Positions 1 to 7,903 of a DNA stretch of 64,000 bases are shown in pieces. Numbering within the stretch: position 1 is the first letter of the stretch; each line of letters opens with the position of its first letter. Location: NCBI GenBank assembly GCA_965261165.1, contig OZ253445.1:1798001-1862000 (forward strand), read 5' to 3'. The stretch comes from SMWN01 sp965261165. GTDB taxonomy: Bacteria; Pseudomonadota; Gammaproteobacteria; Eutrophobiales; Eutrophobiaceae. Under the pieces are notes generated by a model that saw nothing but the letters and a program-made list of their open reading frames with translations, was not told the origin of the DNA and ran no database searches. The position numbers and the translations under genes were made by a program.

Positions 1-236
1 ATAGCCAGATAGCCAAAGGCGGCCGCATCACCCATGAAGCGTTTAAGTTTTCTATCAATTAATTCTTCAATATTGATACGAATTGGGCCATGTACATGAG
101 AACGAAATCCAAGTTCTGCATATTCTTCACAAAATTCAATACCGGACTTACCTGATTTCAGGGATTCGGTAACTTCTGCCCTGTTATTGCCAATACTAGA
201 GACAATACCAAGACCAGTGATTGCAACACGCTTCAT
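1..236 (-). CDS. fabB: 3-oxoacyl-ACP synthase I, N-terminal part (runs off window)
   Basis: Only the first ~78 codons are present; the rest lies beyond base 1. The visible N-terminus begins MKRVAITGLGIVSSIGNN and continues through a segment containing SGKSGI and ending near DRKLKRFMGDAAAFGYL, the usual start of FabB. FabB elongates unsaturated acyl-ACP intermediates by Claisen condensation with malonyl-ACP in the cytosol. The catalytic Cys and His residues are outside the window. The ATG lies 12 bases downstream of the fabA stop on the same strand, giving the fabA-fabB operon typical of gammaproteobacteria that make unsaturated fatty acids anaerobically. FabB rather than FabF is inferred from the N-terminal sequence and from the fabA neighbour. 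Confidence 0.92.
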   Translation of the reverse strand, partial: MKRVAITGLGIVSSIGNNRAEVTESLKSGKSGIEFCEEYAELGFRSHVHGPIRINIEELIDRKLKRFMGDAAAFGYLA

Positions 237-248
237 AAAATACCTCTG

Positions 249-764
249 TTAAAAACCTTCCGTTAATTCAAATAAGCCTACACGCAAATCCTTGGCGGTA
301 TAAATTTCCTTACCATCAATAACCATTGCGGCATCTGCGACGCCCATCACTAGTCTTCTAAGGATGAGTCGCTTAATACTAATACGATATGTGATTAATT
401 TTGCCTCGGGCAATACCTGGCCGGCAAATTTTACTTCGCCTGCGCCAAGCGCTCTGCCTCTTCCAGGGGCGCCAGTCCAGCCCATATAAAACCCAAGCAG
501 TTGCCACATTGCATCCAGGCCAAGACATCCAGGCATTACAGGATCGCCATGAAAGTGGCAATCAAAAAACCAGAGCTCCGGTTTAATGTCCATTTCTGCA
601 ATGATCAATCCCTTTTCATAATCTCCACCCTCTTCACTAATGGAGGTGATTCGATCAAACATGAGCATCGGCGGTGCGGGCAATTGCGCATTGCCTTCTC
701 CAAATAACTCGCCTTTGCTTGATTTAATCAGGTCTTCGTAGGTATATTTATTCTTTTTATTCAT
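249..764 (-). CDS. fabA: 3-hydroxydecanoyl-ACP dehydratase/isomerase
   Basis: FabA dehydrates 3-hydroxyacyl-ACP and isomerises trans-2-decenoyl-ACP to cis-3-decenoyl-ACP, the branch point to unsaturated fatty acids. From the chosen start (MNKKNKYTYEDL) the protein is 171 residues, the usual length. The hot-dog core motif CHFHGDPVMPG carries His70, and Asp84 lies in GCLGLDAMW; these match the catalytic pair of E. coli FabA. The frame stays open ten codons further upstream, but that extension is not conserved in the family. It is followed directly by fabB. The ~215-bp gap to ispG must hold divergent promoters, but I cannot place them. Confidence 0.95.
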   Translation of the reverse strand: MNKKNKYTYEDLIKSSKGELFGEGNAQLPAPPMLMFDRITSISEEGGDYEKGLIIAEMDIKPELWFFDCHFHGDPVMPGCLGLDAMWQLLGFYMGWTGAPGRGRALGAGEVKFAGQVLPEAKLITYRISIKRLILRRLVMGVADAAMVIDGKEIYTAKDLRVGLFELTEGF

Positions 765-978
765 ATTTGGGCTAGTATCGCATGCGAAACACACTTGAAA
801 AACCAGTTTTTACGAGTAAATCTTTCGGTAATCTGAGCTAGAAAGCCTTTTTTCTTGAGAAAAAGTACAGAAAAATAATTGTTTACGTCAAGGTTGTGAG
901 GCTTGTAGTGTCCTCTCTTGACACTGCCCCCCCTGTCGTTAGACTCCTTCGCAGTGCAAAATAAATCAGGATATTTGA

Positions 979-2211
979 ATGTCAGCAGGCAGTGTTTTAA
1001 TCAATAGAAGAGAGAGTATAGGTGTCAAAGTTGGTTCGGTCATGATTGGCGGTGGCGAACCTGTCGTTGTGCAGTCAATGACAAACACAGACACCGCCGA
1101 TGCTGAAGCAACAGCGAAGCAGGTTCAACAACTTGCAGCCGCTGGCTCCGAGCTCGTTCGAATTACGGTAGATACTGAGAAGTCGGCCAGTCAGGTTGTT
1201 CTAATCAGGGAAAAACTGGATGCAATGGGCTGTTATGTGCCTTTGATCGGTGATTTTCATTATAATGGCCATACCTTGCTGGAGAAATATCCTAGCTGCG
1301 CGGAAGCCTTGGCTAAATATCGAATTAATCCTGGGAATGTGGGTTTTGGCAGGAAAAAAGATAAGCAGTTTGCTGTGATGATCGAAAAGGCTATTCAATA
1401 TCAAAAGCCGGTTCGGATTGGCGTGAACTGGGGCAGCCTGGATCAGCGGCTATTAACTCAGATGATGGATGATAATGCCAAGCTGGCTGAGCCACATGAT
1501 ACTGATGATGTAATGAAAGAGGCATTAATCGTTTCTGCATTGAACAGCGCGGAAAAGGCTGAAGAAATTGGTTTGGCACGAGGCCAAATTGTTCTTTCTT
1601 GCAAAGTCAGTGGTGTACAGAAACTGATTTCCGTTTACCGAGATCTTGCCGCTCGTTGTGATTATGCGATTCATTTAGGGCTTACGGAAGCAGGGATGGG
1701 TTCGAAGGGAATTATTGCTTCGACGGCAGGCATGGCGGTGTTATTGCAGGAAGGTATTGGTGATACGATTCGCGTGTCTTTAACCCCTGAACCTAATGGC
1801 GATAGAACCAATGAGGTGATTGTCGCTCAGGAAATGCTGCAAACCATGGGACTGCGATCATTTACACCATTGGTCACTGCTTGCCCGGGATGTGGCAGAA
1901 CTACCAGTACTATATTTCAGGAGCTAGCCAACTCTATTCAGGCGCATGTCCGTAGCCAAATGCCCATCTGGCGAGAAGAATATATTGGCGTTGAGGATAT
2001 GAACTTGGCGGTAATGGGTTGTGTGGTGAATGGGCCAGGTGAAAGTAAACATGCGGATATTGGTATCAGTTTGCCAGGAACAGGTGAAACCCCCAGTGCG
2101 CCTGTGTTTATCGACGGCAAGAAAGCGATGACTCTCAAAGGTGAAAATATTGCTGAAGATTTTCGAGTTATCGTGGATAATTATGTTGAGGGACGCTATT
2201 CTCATAGATGA
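979..2211 (+). CDS. ispG: 4-hydroxy-3-methylbut-2-enyl diphosphate synthase
   Basis: IspG (GcpE) reductively converts methylerythritol cyclodiphosphate to HMBPP in the MEP isoprenoid pathway, using a 4Fe-4S cluster. The N-terminal TIM-barrel half starts with VMIGGGEPVVVQSMTNTDT. The C-terminal half holds the cluster cysteines in ACPGCGRTTS and in VMGCVVNGPGES, which also contains the conserved Glu. At 410 residues it is longer than the ~372-residue E. coli enzyme; the extra length lies in the middle (around WGSLDQRLLTQMMDDNAKL) and before the last Cys motif, as in the longer form seen in many other proteobacteria. An AGGA lies just upstream of the ATG. It appears to be transcribed alone. Confidence 0.96.
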   Translation: MSAGSVLINRRESIGVKVGSVMIGGGEPVVVQSMTNTDTADAEATAKQVQQLAAAGSELVRITVDTEKSASQVVLIREKLDAMGCYVPLIGDFHYNGHTLLEKYPSCAEALAKYRINPGNVGFGRKKDKQFAVMIEKAIQYQKPVRIGVNWGSLDQRLLTQMMDDNAKLAEPHDTDDVMKEALIVSALNSAEKAEEIGLARGQIVLSCKVSGVQKLISVYRDLAARCDYAIHLGLTEAGMGSKGIIASTAGMAVLLQEGIGDTIRVSLTPEPNGDRTNEVIVAQEMLQTMGLRSFTPLVTACPGCGRTTSTIFQELANSIQAHVRSQMPIWREEYIGVEDMNLAVMGCVVNGPGESKHADIGISLPGTGETPSAPVFIDGKKAMTLKGENIAEDFRVIVDNYVEGRYSHR

Positions 2212-2335
2212 TTCTATAGTATAAGGTGCGAATTGTAATGCAGTTGGTCTTAATTATAGAATCAGAATTGCTGTTTAATACAGAACAGAAATACTAAAAA
2301 TTCATACATACCAAATATATAATGAGGCGTTGAAA

Positions 2336-3031
2336 ATGAAACAATTATCTTTTGTGTTAACCATGGTTTTAGTGATTACAGTGGGTGGTGCTGTGGAAAG
2401 TCGGGAAGTTTTTGCTTCAAACGTACATTGGACTAGCCCAAGTGGAAGCGTTTGGAAGAATGCATCTGGAGAATGTTGGAGTAGTAGTTTTTCATCTGGC
2501 GATGCCACTCCTGATTGTGGTGGTGTCATGATGAAAAAAATGGAAAAAATGGAAAAAATGGAAGAAACAACAATGGCCGCAGCTCCTGATCTGGATATTG
2601 ATGGCGATGGCGTACCGAATAGTGATGATATTTGCTGGACTACTCCGGTTGGAGTGAAAGTGGATGTTTACGGTTGTAAAGCTGTTGTGTCAGAGATAAT
2701 GGTCTCTCTGCAGGGCGTTCACTTTGCCAGTGATAGTGCAGCATTGACGAGTCAAGCCAAGTCTATTTTGGATAGTAGTTTAGCGGCAATTAATGCCAAT
2801 TCGGGTTCACAATTATCAATAGAAGGACATGCCGATAGTAGAATGTCTGATTCATATAACCAGGCTTTATCACAGCGTCGAGCCCAATCTGTTGTTGATT
2901 ACCTGATGTCTCATGGCGTTTCATCTTCAAGGTTAAATCCAATTGGGATGGGTGAAGGCAACCCAGTGGCATCTAACGACACAAAGGAAGGTCGTGCTCA
3001 GAACAGAAGGGTAGAGATAATCGTAAACTAA
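2336..3031 (+). CDS. OmpA-family outer-membrane/peptidoglycan-binding protein
   Basis: The protein is about 231 residues. It has an N-terminal signal peptide, then a short Ser/Cys-rich segment (SPSGSVWKNASGECW). A Met/Lys/Glu-rich stretch with MEKMEK repeats follows at about residues 70-82, then an acidic thrombospondin-type-3-like calcium motif (DLDIDGDGVPNSDD). The C-terminal OmpA domain (about 115-231) contains IEGHADSRMSDSYNQALSQRRA and ends with AQNRRVEI, the usual peptidoglycan-binding signature. There is no 8-strand barrel, so it probably anchors the envelope to peptidoglycan as a periplasmic or lipid-associated protein. A TTG two codons upstream is in frame, but the GAGG at 2324-2327 is spaced for the ATG. 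The precise role is unknown. Confidence 0.85.
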   Translation: MKQLSFVLTMVLVITVGGAVESREVFASNVHWTSPSGSVWKNASGECWSSSFSSGDATPDCGGVMMKKMEKMEKMEETTMAAAPDLDIDGDGVPNSDDICWTTPVGVKVDVYGCKAVVSEIMVSLQGVHFASDSAALTSQAKSILDSSLAAINANSGSQLSIEGHADSRMSDSYNQALSQRRAQSVVDYLMSHGVSSSRLNPIGMGEGNPVASNDTKEGRAQNRRVEIIVN

Positions 3032-3158
3032 TGCTGTAACAATTAAGTATCATTCAGTATTAAATAGCTGAGCAAGGGGTGCAGGAGTTGATTTTCTGCA
3101 CCTCCTTCCCGTGTGCAAAATAGCAACAAGACATCCAATACTGATGGAGCAATATTTA

Positions 3159-3905
3159 ATGTTATTCAAAAAAATGATGAGATATTGCGGCACTTCTGTA
3201 TTTATTTTGGGATTGGGGATTTCTAGTGCATATGCAGGCTGGGGTGAGTTACTGGATCGTTTTTCAGAAGATTCTGAAATAACAAAAGGTGCGGTTTCAG
3301 CATTAAGTGACTCTGAAGTGGTTGATGGCTTAAAAGAAGCTCTGAGCAAGGGCACGGCATTGGCAATAGCGAGACTCGGTAAGCAAAATGGTTTTTTTGC
3401 CAATAGGCAAGTCAAAATTCCTATGCCTGATTCTTTGCAAACGATTGAGGACGGTTTGCGTAAAATAGGTCAGGATAAATATGCAGATGAATTTATTTTA
3501 ACGATGAATCGTGCTGCCGAGCAGGCGGTTCCGGAAGCTGCGAAAATATTTGCTGGTGCCGTTCAAAGTATGAGTATTGATGATGCCAAAGGTATTCTCA
3601 ATGGCCCGGATGATGCGGCGACGAAATATTTCAGGCGTACCAGTGGTGAAAAATTGGTAGATCAATTCTTACCTGTTGTCGAAAAATCAACTGAACAAGT
3701 TGGAGTAACATCGAGCTATAAGCAGATGGTAGATAAGCTGGGCTTTATGTCCAAATTTATTGACACGGAAAGTCTGGATATTGACCGTTATATTACTAGC
3801 AAGGCAATTGATGGTTTATTTCTGATGGTCGCCAAAGAAGAAAAATTAATCAGGGAAAATCCAGCCGCACGCACAACAGAATTATTGAAAAAAGTATTCT
3901 CTTAG
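3159..3905 (+). CDS. DUF4197 family exported protein
   Basis: The protein is about 248 residues and matches the DUF4197 family, found mainly in proteobacteria and of unknown function. A signal peptide ends near SSAYAGW. The mature part is helical and includes the family-type segments NRAAEQAVPEAAKIF, SIDDAKGILNGPDDAATKYFR, and a conserved Lys/Arg-Thr core. The ATG was chosen because a GGAG lies nine bases upstream and the signal peptide then begins close to the start; the frame is open sixteen codons further upstream. It probably acts in the periplasm. No partner is evident: the OmpA-like gene upstream is on the same strand but about 130 bp away. Confidence 0.8.
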   Translation: MLFKKMMRYCGTSVFILGLGISSAYAGWGELLDRFSEDSEITKGAVSALSDSEVVDGLKEALSKGTALAIARLGKQNGFFANRQVKIPMPDSLQTIEDGLRKIGQDKYADEFILTMNRAAEQAVPEAAKIFAGAVQSMSIDDAKGILNGPDDAATKYFRRTSGEKLVDQFLPVVEKSTEQVGVTSSYKQMVDKLGFMSKFIDTESLDIDRYITSKAIDGLFLMVAKEEKLIRENPAARTTELLKKVFS

Positions 3906-3960
3906 AGACCTTTGCATCATTCAAAACCACCGAACAGAGCATGTAGGCAATATCATTATT
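3904..3960 (+). repeat. Fragment of a dispersed repeat (GAGACCTTTGCA-type end)
   Basis: Starting at the stop codon of the DUF4197 gene the sequence reads GAGACCTTTGCATCATTC, then AAAACCACCGAACAGAG and GTAGGCAATATCATT. Closely related sequence starts the copies near 12415, 22041 and 37660. The ends resemble terminal repeats of IS5-type elements, so this is probably an IS or MITE remnant. Just after it lies a short tandem duplication of TAGGATCTCATT (about 3965-3990). Confidence 0.6.
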
Positions 3961-4086
3961 TATTAGGATCTCATTTAATTAGGATCTCATTAGATATCTC
4001 CAATCAGGATTCATTGTCTTCAATAGCCGTTCAAATGCTTTTATAAACTTCCTATCGGTATGGCGTAAGCTCACTTCAGTTTTTTC

Positions 4087-5100
4087 TTATTCCAAACAAT
4101 TCGTAAGTATCAATGAAAAATATTGATTGTCTGGCTCGTAGTGCTGACAAATATTTAAACCACTTTCTTCTATTAATTTTTCAAGTCCATCAGAGGTAAA
4201 TTTATGACTGATTTCGGTAAGGATACTATCACCTTTTTGAAACGTAATTTTTTCATCTAGTTCTTGTATATCAACAATATGGTCATGCGTACAAACAACA
4301 TGCATTTCAATTCTATTATGTTCTACATTGAATTCAGCCCGATGTTCAAAATTCTCAGGATTGAAATTTGCCTTCAGTTCACGGTTAAGCACCTGTAAAA
4401 TATTCAGATTAAATTCTGCAGTAATACCCTGCTCATCATTATAGGCTGCATCTAGAAGATGATTCTCTTTGATGCGGTCCGCTCCGAGCAAAAGATAGTC
4501 TCCAGGCTGCATAGTAGATTTAATCTCTTTAATAAAATCCTGCGCCTGCCCCGGATAAAAATTACCAATTGTCCCACCGAGAAAAACATAAAGTCGTGTG
4601 CCATGCGTTTTCGGCAAATGTTCCAGACCAGCATGGTAATCACCCAGCAGAGGCTTTACATCTAGCCAGCCATAATCCGATTGTAATTGTTCCGAGACGG
4701 TTTCAAGCATAGGTTCACAAACATCAATCGGCCTGTATGAACAGGTATGCTCATTTTCTTCACAAGCATCAAACAAGTGTCTGGTTTTCTGTGCATTACC
4801 ACTGCCCAGTTCCATGATCTCTGTCGGCCTTACCTGATTAATAATCTCTTTACTATGGTGCGACAGCAGCTTCTCTTCTGTGCGGGTTGGATAGTATTCC
4901 GGCGCGTCGCAAATCTGCTCAAATAACTGTGAACCGCGCTCGTCATAAAAGTATTTTGGCGGCAGGTTTCGTGGTACAGTTAGCAACCCGGCACGGATAT
5001 CTTCGGCGATGCTGGGGACGTTTCGCGCAGGTCTGATTGAGGTGCACACCGTGTACGTATTGGCGGCTTCTCTGGCTTCTAACAGTGAGTCATTTTGCAT
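4087..5100 (-). CDS. egtD: L-histidine N-alpha-methyltransferase (EgtD-like)
   Basis: EgtD trimethylates histidine with three SAM molecules to give hercynine, the first step of ergothioneine synthesis. The 337-residue protein has the family N-terminus (GLLTVPRNLPPKYFYDERGSQLFE), a SAM-binding loop (IMELGSGNAQKTRHL) and the signature LGGTIGNF, whose Asn binds the substrate amino group in characterised EgtD. The C-terminus closes with the small substrate-binding domain. The usual partner egtB (iron-dependent sulfoxide synthase) is not next to it; the next genes are DNA-repair genes on the other strand. Either egtB is elsewhere or the product is hercynine itself. The family assignment is firm; the end product is not. 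Confidence 0.88.
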   Translation of the reverse strand: MQNDSLLEAREAANTYTVCTSIRPARNVPSIAEDIRAGLLTVPRNLPPKYFYDERGSQLFEQICDAPEYYPTRTEEKLLSHHSKEIINQVRPTEIMELGSGNAQKTRHLFDACEENEHTCSYRPIDVCEPMLETVSEQLQSDYGWLDVKPLLGDYHAGLEHLPKTHGTRLYVFLGGTIGNFYPGQAQDFIKEIKSTMQPGDYLLLGADRIKENHLLDAAYNDEQGITAEFNLNILQVLNRELKANFNPENFEHRAEFNVEHNRIEMHVVCTHDHIVDIQELDEKITFQKGDSILTEISHKFTSDGLEKLIEESGLNICQHYEPDNQYFSLILTNCLE

Positions 5101-5185
5101 TGCCCTGAACGTCTCCCCTCCTGAATAAGGCTAACATTTCAATACGGTGTTGCCCACATTAAATACGATAGAATGAATTACCAGT

Positions 5186-7903
5186 ATGGATACGGAAATT
5201 GTACAGTTAATTGAGCAAGGGTTCACCATCGTAACGCCAACCAAGCGTCTCGGTCGGGCGTTACGGCAACGACATATATCAGCACAGCTATCTGAAGATA
5301 AAAAGGTCTGGGAAACGCCAGATATCCTGCCTTGGGCCGCCTGGATTATACGACTCTGGGATAATTTTGCAGCGCAACAAGAATCTCAGCCCACGCTACT
5401 CAATAGCCAACAACAACAATGGGTCTGGCAGCAGCTTATTTCCGAATCTAGCCATTCGGAGAAACTATTACACGTTTCAGCCGCGGCAGCGCAAGCCTAC
5501 GATGCCCTGAAGAACGCTCGGCAATGGCAGATAGAGATATTCCCGGAGGATTTCCGGCCAAATAAGGACGCTTTCGCCTTCCAAGCATGGGTGAAAACAT
5601 ATCAACAGCGTTGCAGGAAAAATGGTTGGTTAGATGCATCAAGCCTAGAAACGGCCTTGTTAAAGATAAGCTCGGAATGTGTAACTCAATACGCGGATAA
5701 ATTGTGTTTTATCGGCTTTGATGAACTAACGCCGGCACAACAATCATTACTGCAAATTCTGGAGAAAGTAGGCAGTGAGATCAAGCATCTTCAAGGACAA
5801 AAATTAGAAGAACACCAGTCAGAAATAATCTGTACCAGCTTTGCGAAAACGCGTGATGAACTCAAGGCCATTGCGCATTGGGTACGAGACCAATTAGAAA
5901 TAAATCAAGATGCTAGTATAGGTGTCGTCGTGCCAGAACTAGAAAAACTACGCAGTGATATCGAGAATATTTTTGATGATGTGCTCACGCCCGGCAATTT
6001 ATTCTCTGATGAAGCACAGAATCAACGACCTTATAATTTATCTCTGGGAAAACCCCTTGCGGAATATCCTGTAATCTATGCTGCTTTTGCCGTTCTTGAT
6101 ATGGAAGAGAAGACCGTCGGGCTGGCAGATTTGGGCGCCTTATTACGCTCTCCTTTCATGGGAGGTGCCGAGACAGAAATGATCCCGCGTGCGCAGCTTG
6201 ATGCGTATTTAAGAGAGCAGGGCGAACCAGAAGTCTTTCTCGCCATCCTGCAACAATATTTAGAGAAAAATGAATCATGGTCGGAACATTGTCCTGAGTT
6301 AATTGCATCTTTACAGAAACGGCGTGAAGTATTTCAGTCATTACGAGGAAAACAAACTTGCGAAAAATGGGTTAAATCCTTTGTTGCTTTGTTAAATGCC
6401 TTGGGTTGGCCGGGAGAACGTAAACTTCAAGGAGATGAATTTCAAATCATAGAAGCTTGGCGAGGGTTGCTCGATCAATTTGCATCATTAGATCTGGTTG
6501 TCGGTGAGTTAACTTATAATGGCGCATTGTCACTATTGCAGCGCATGGCTAGGGAACAAAGATATCAAGTCGAAACAGGTGAAGTCCCGGTTCAAGTCTT
6601 GGGTTTACTTGAAGCTGCCGGCATGCAATTCGATCAACTCTGGGTCATGGGTCTACATGAAGAAACCTGGCCAGCTAGCGCCAGCGCAAATCCTTTTATC
6701 TCGATTAAATTACAAAGACAGGAAAAAATGCCTCATGCTTCTGCTGAGCGTGAACTGGAGTACGCACGCAGGATCACATCGCGTTTAGCGACATCGGCAA
6801 ACAAAGTAATATTCAGCTCACCTTTAAGTGAGGCAGGAAGAGAATTACGCCCTAGTCCGTTACTAAAAGCGTACGCGCAGCAAACGATAAAACAACAGTC
6901 AGATATTAATTATGCAGCAAACATCTTTGACTCTAGCAAGATAGAATATTTTCATGATGAAAGGGCGCCTAAAGTTAAAGAAGCGCAGGCCAGTGGCGGG
7001 ACAGGCCTGTTTAAAGACCAGGCCGCCTGTCCATTTCGCGCCTTTGCAAAGCATCGTCTTGGCGTCAGATCATTAGCCGAACCAGAGATTGGTCTAAGCT
7101 CAATGGAACGTGGTCAGTTAGTGCATGATTGTTTGCAATTGTTTTGGGGGAAAATCAGCACCCACAAAGAACTGATCGAATTAACCGATGGCGCACTGGC
7201 ATCATATATCAATCAATGTGTTGCAAAAGTCATCAAACGCTTCCAAGTAAAGCATCCATTCACGGCCACCGCACGATTTATGTTGATTGAACAAAATCGG
7301 CTACAGACCATGATGTGTGAATGGTTATCGCTGGAACGCCAACGCCAACCCTTTGCCGTTATCAAAAGGGAGCAAAAACATCTTTGCAACATTGAAGGTT
7401 TGAAGATTCAAACCCGCATGGATCGTGTCGATCAACTTCCTGATGGTAGTTTGGTCGTGATTGACTACAAAACTGGTGAGGTTGCACTGGCAAGCTGGAT
7501 GGACGAGCGCCCCGATGAACCGCAATTACCGCTTTATGCCGTTACTGCTGAAGGCAATATTGCTGCCGTGGTCTTCGGACAAATCAGACACGGTGAAATG
7601 AAATTTGTTGGACTCGCTGATGACCAGGGTAGCGATAAGGATCGGGAGTTCAATGCCGAACTAATCCCGAACGTAAAAACACTCTCAAAATCTGGAGTCA
7701 GCAAAAGCTTTGCCGATTGGGGAGTCTTGTTTGCGTTCTGGGAGCAGAATCTGAAAACTTTGGCAAAGAATTATCAAAGAGGCGATGCGCGTGTTGACCC
7801 GCGTAGGGCGAATACCTGTGTGTATTGTAATCTGGGAACTTTGTGTCGCATCAATGAATTGACTCAGTCCGTCAATGAATTGCCAAACAACGAACATGAG
7901 TAA
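5186..7903 (+). CDS. AddB-like PD-(D/E)XK nuclease with Fe-S staple
   Basis: The protein is 905 residues and belongs to the probable DNA-repair nuclease family related to AddB. The N-terminal helicase-like half lacks a Walker A loop; where one would be it has TIVTPTKRLGRALRQRH, so it should not hydrolyse ATP. The C-terminal nuclease shows Asp746 (RMDRVD) and Asp760-Tyr-Lys762 (VIDYKTG). Cys615 together with Cys878-x2-Cys881-x5-Cys887 reproduces the AddB iron-sulfur cluster spacing. The stop overlaps the ATG of the AddA-like helicase by eight bases, indicating translational coupling and a complex. The inferred role is resection of double-strand breaks before RecA loading, as an alternative or addition to RecBCD. 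Confidence 0.87.
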   Translation: MDTEIVQLIEQGFTIVTPTKRLGRALRQRHISAQLSEDKKVWETPDILPWAAWIIRLWDNFAAQQESQPTLLNSQQQQWVWQQLISESSHSEKLLHVSAAAAQAYDALKNARQWQIEIFPEDFRPNKDAFAFQAWVKTYQQRCRKNGWLDASSLETALLKISSECVTQYADKLCFIGFDELTPAQQSLLQILEKVGSEIKHLQGQKLEEHQSEIICTSFAKTRDELKAIAHWVRDQLEINQDASIGVVVPELEKLRSDIENIFDDVLTPGNLFSDEAQNQRPYNLSLGKPLAEYPVIYAAFAVLDMEEKTVGLADLGALLRSPFMGGAETEMIPRAQLDAYLREQGEPEVFLAILQQYLEKNESWSEHCPELIASLQKRREVFQSLRGKQTCEKWVKSFVALLNALGWPGERKLQGDEFQIIEAWRGLLDQFASLDLVVGELTYNGALSLLQRMAREQRYQVETGEVPVQVLGLLEAAGMQFDQLWVMGLHEETWPASASANPFISIKLQRQEKMPHASAERELEYARRITSRLATSANKVIFSSPLSEAGRELRPSPLLKAYAQQTIKQQSDINYAANIFDSSKIEYFHDERAPKVKEAQASGGTGLFKDQAACPFRAFAKHRLGVRSLAEPEIGLSSMERGQLVHDCLQLFWGKISTHKELIELTDGALASYINQCVAKVIKRFQVKHPFTATARFMLIEQNRLQTMMCEWLSLERQRQPFAVIKREQKHLCNIEGLKIQTRMDRVDQLPDGSLVVIDYKTGEVALASWMDERPDEPQLPLYAVTAEGNIAAVVFGQIRHGEMKFVGLADDQGSDKDREFNAELIPNVKTLSKSGVSKSFADWGVLFAFWEQNLKTLAKNYQRGDARVDPRRANTCVYCNLGTLCRINELTQSVNELPNNEHE

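Noticed and set aside
2209..2269. Inverted repeat GATTCTATA...TATAGAATC after ispG
   Set aside because: Loop of ~40 bases, AT-only stem and no T-run; too weak to call a terminator.
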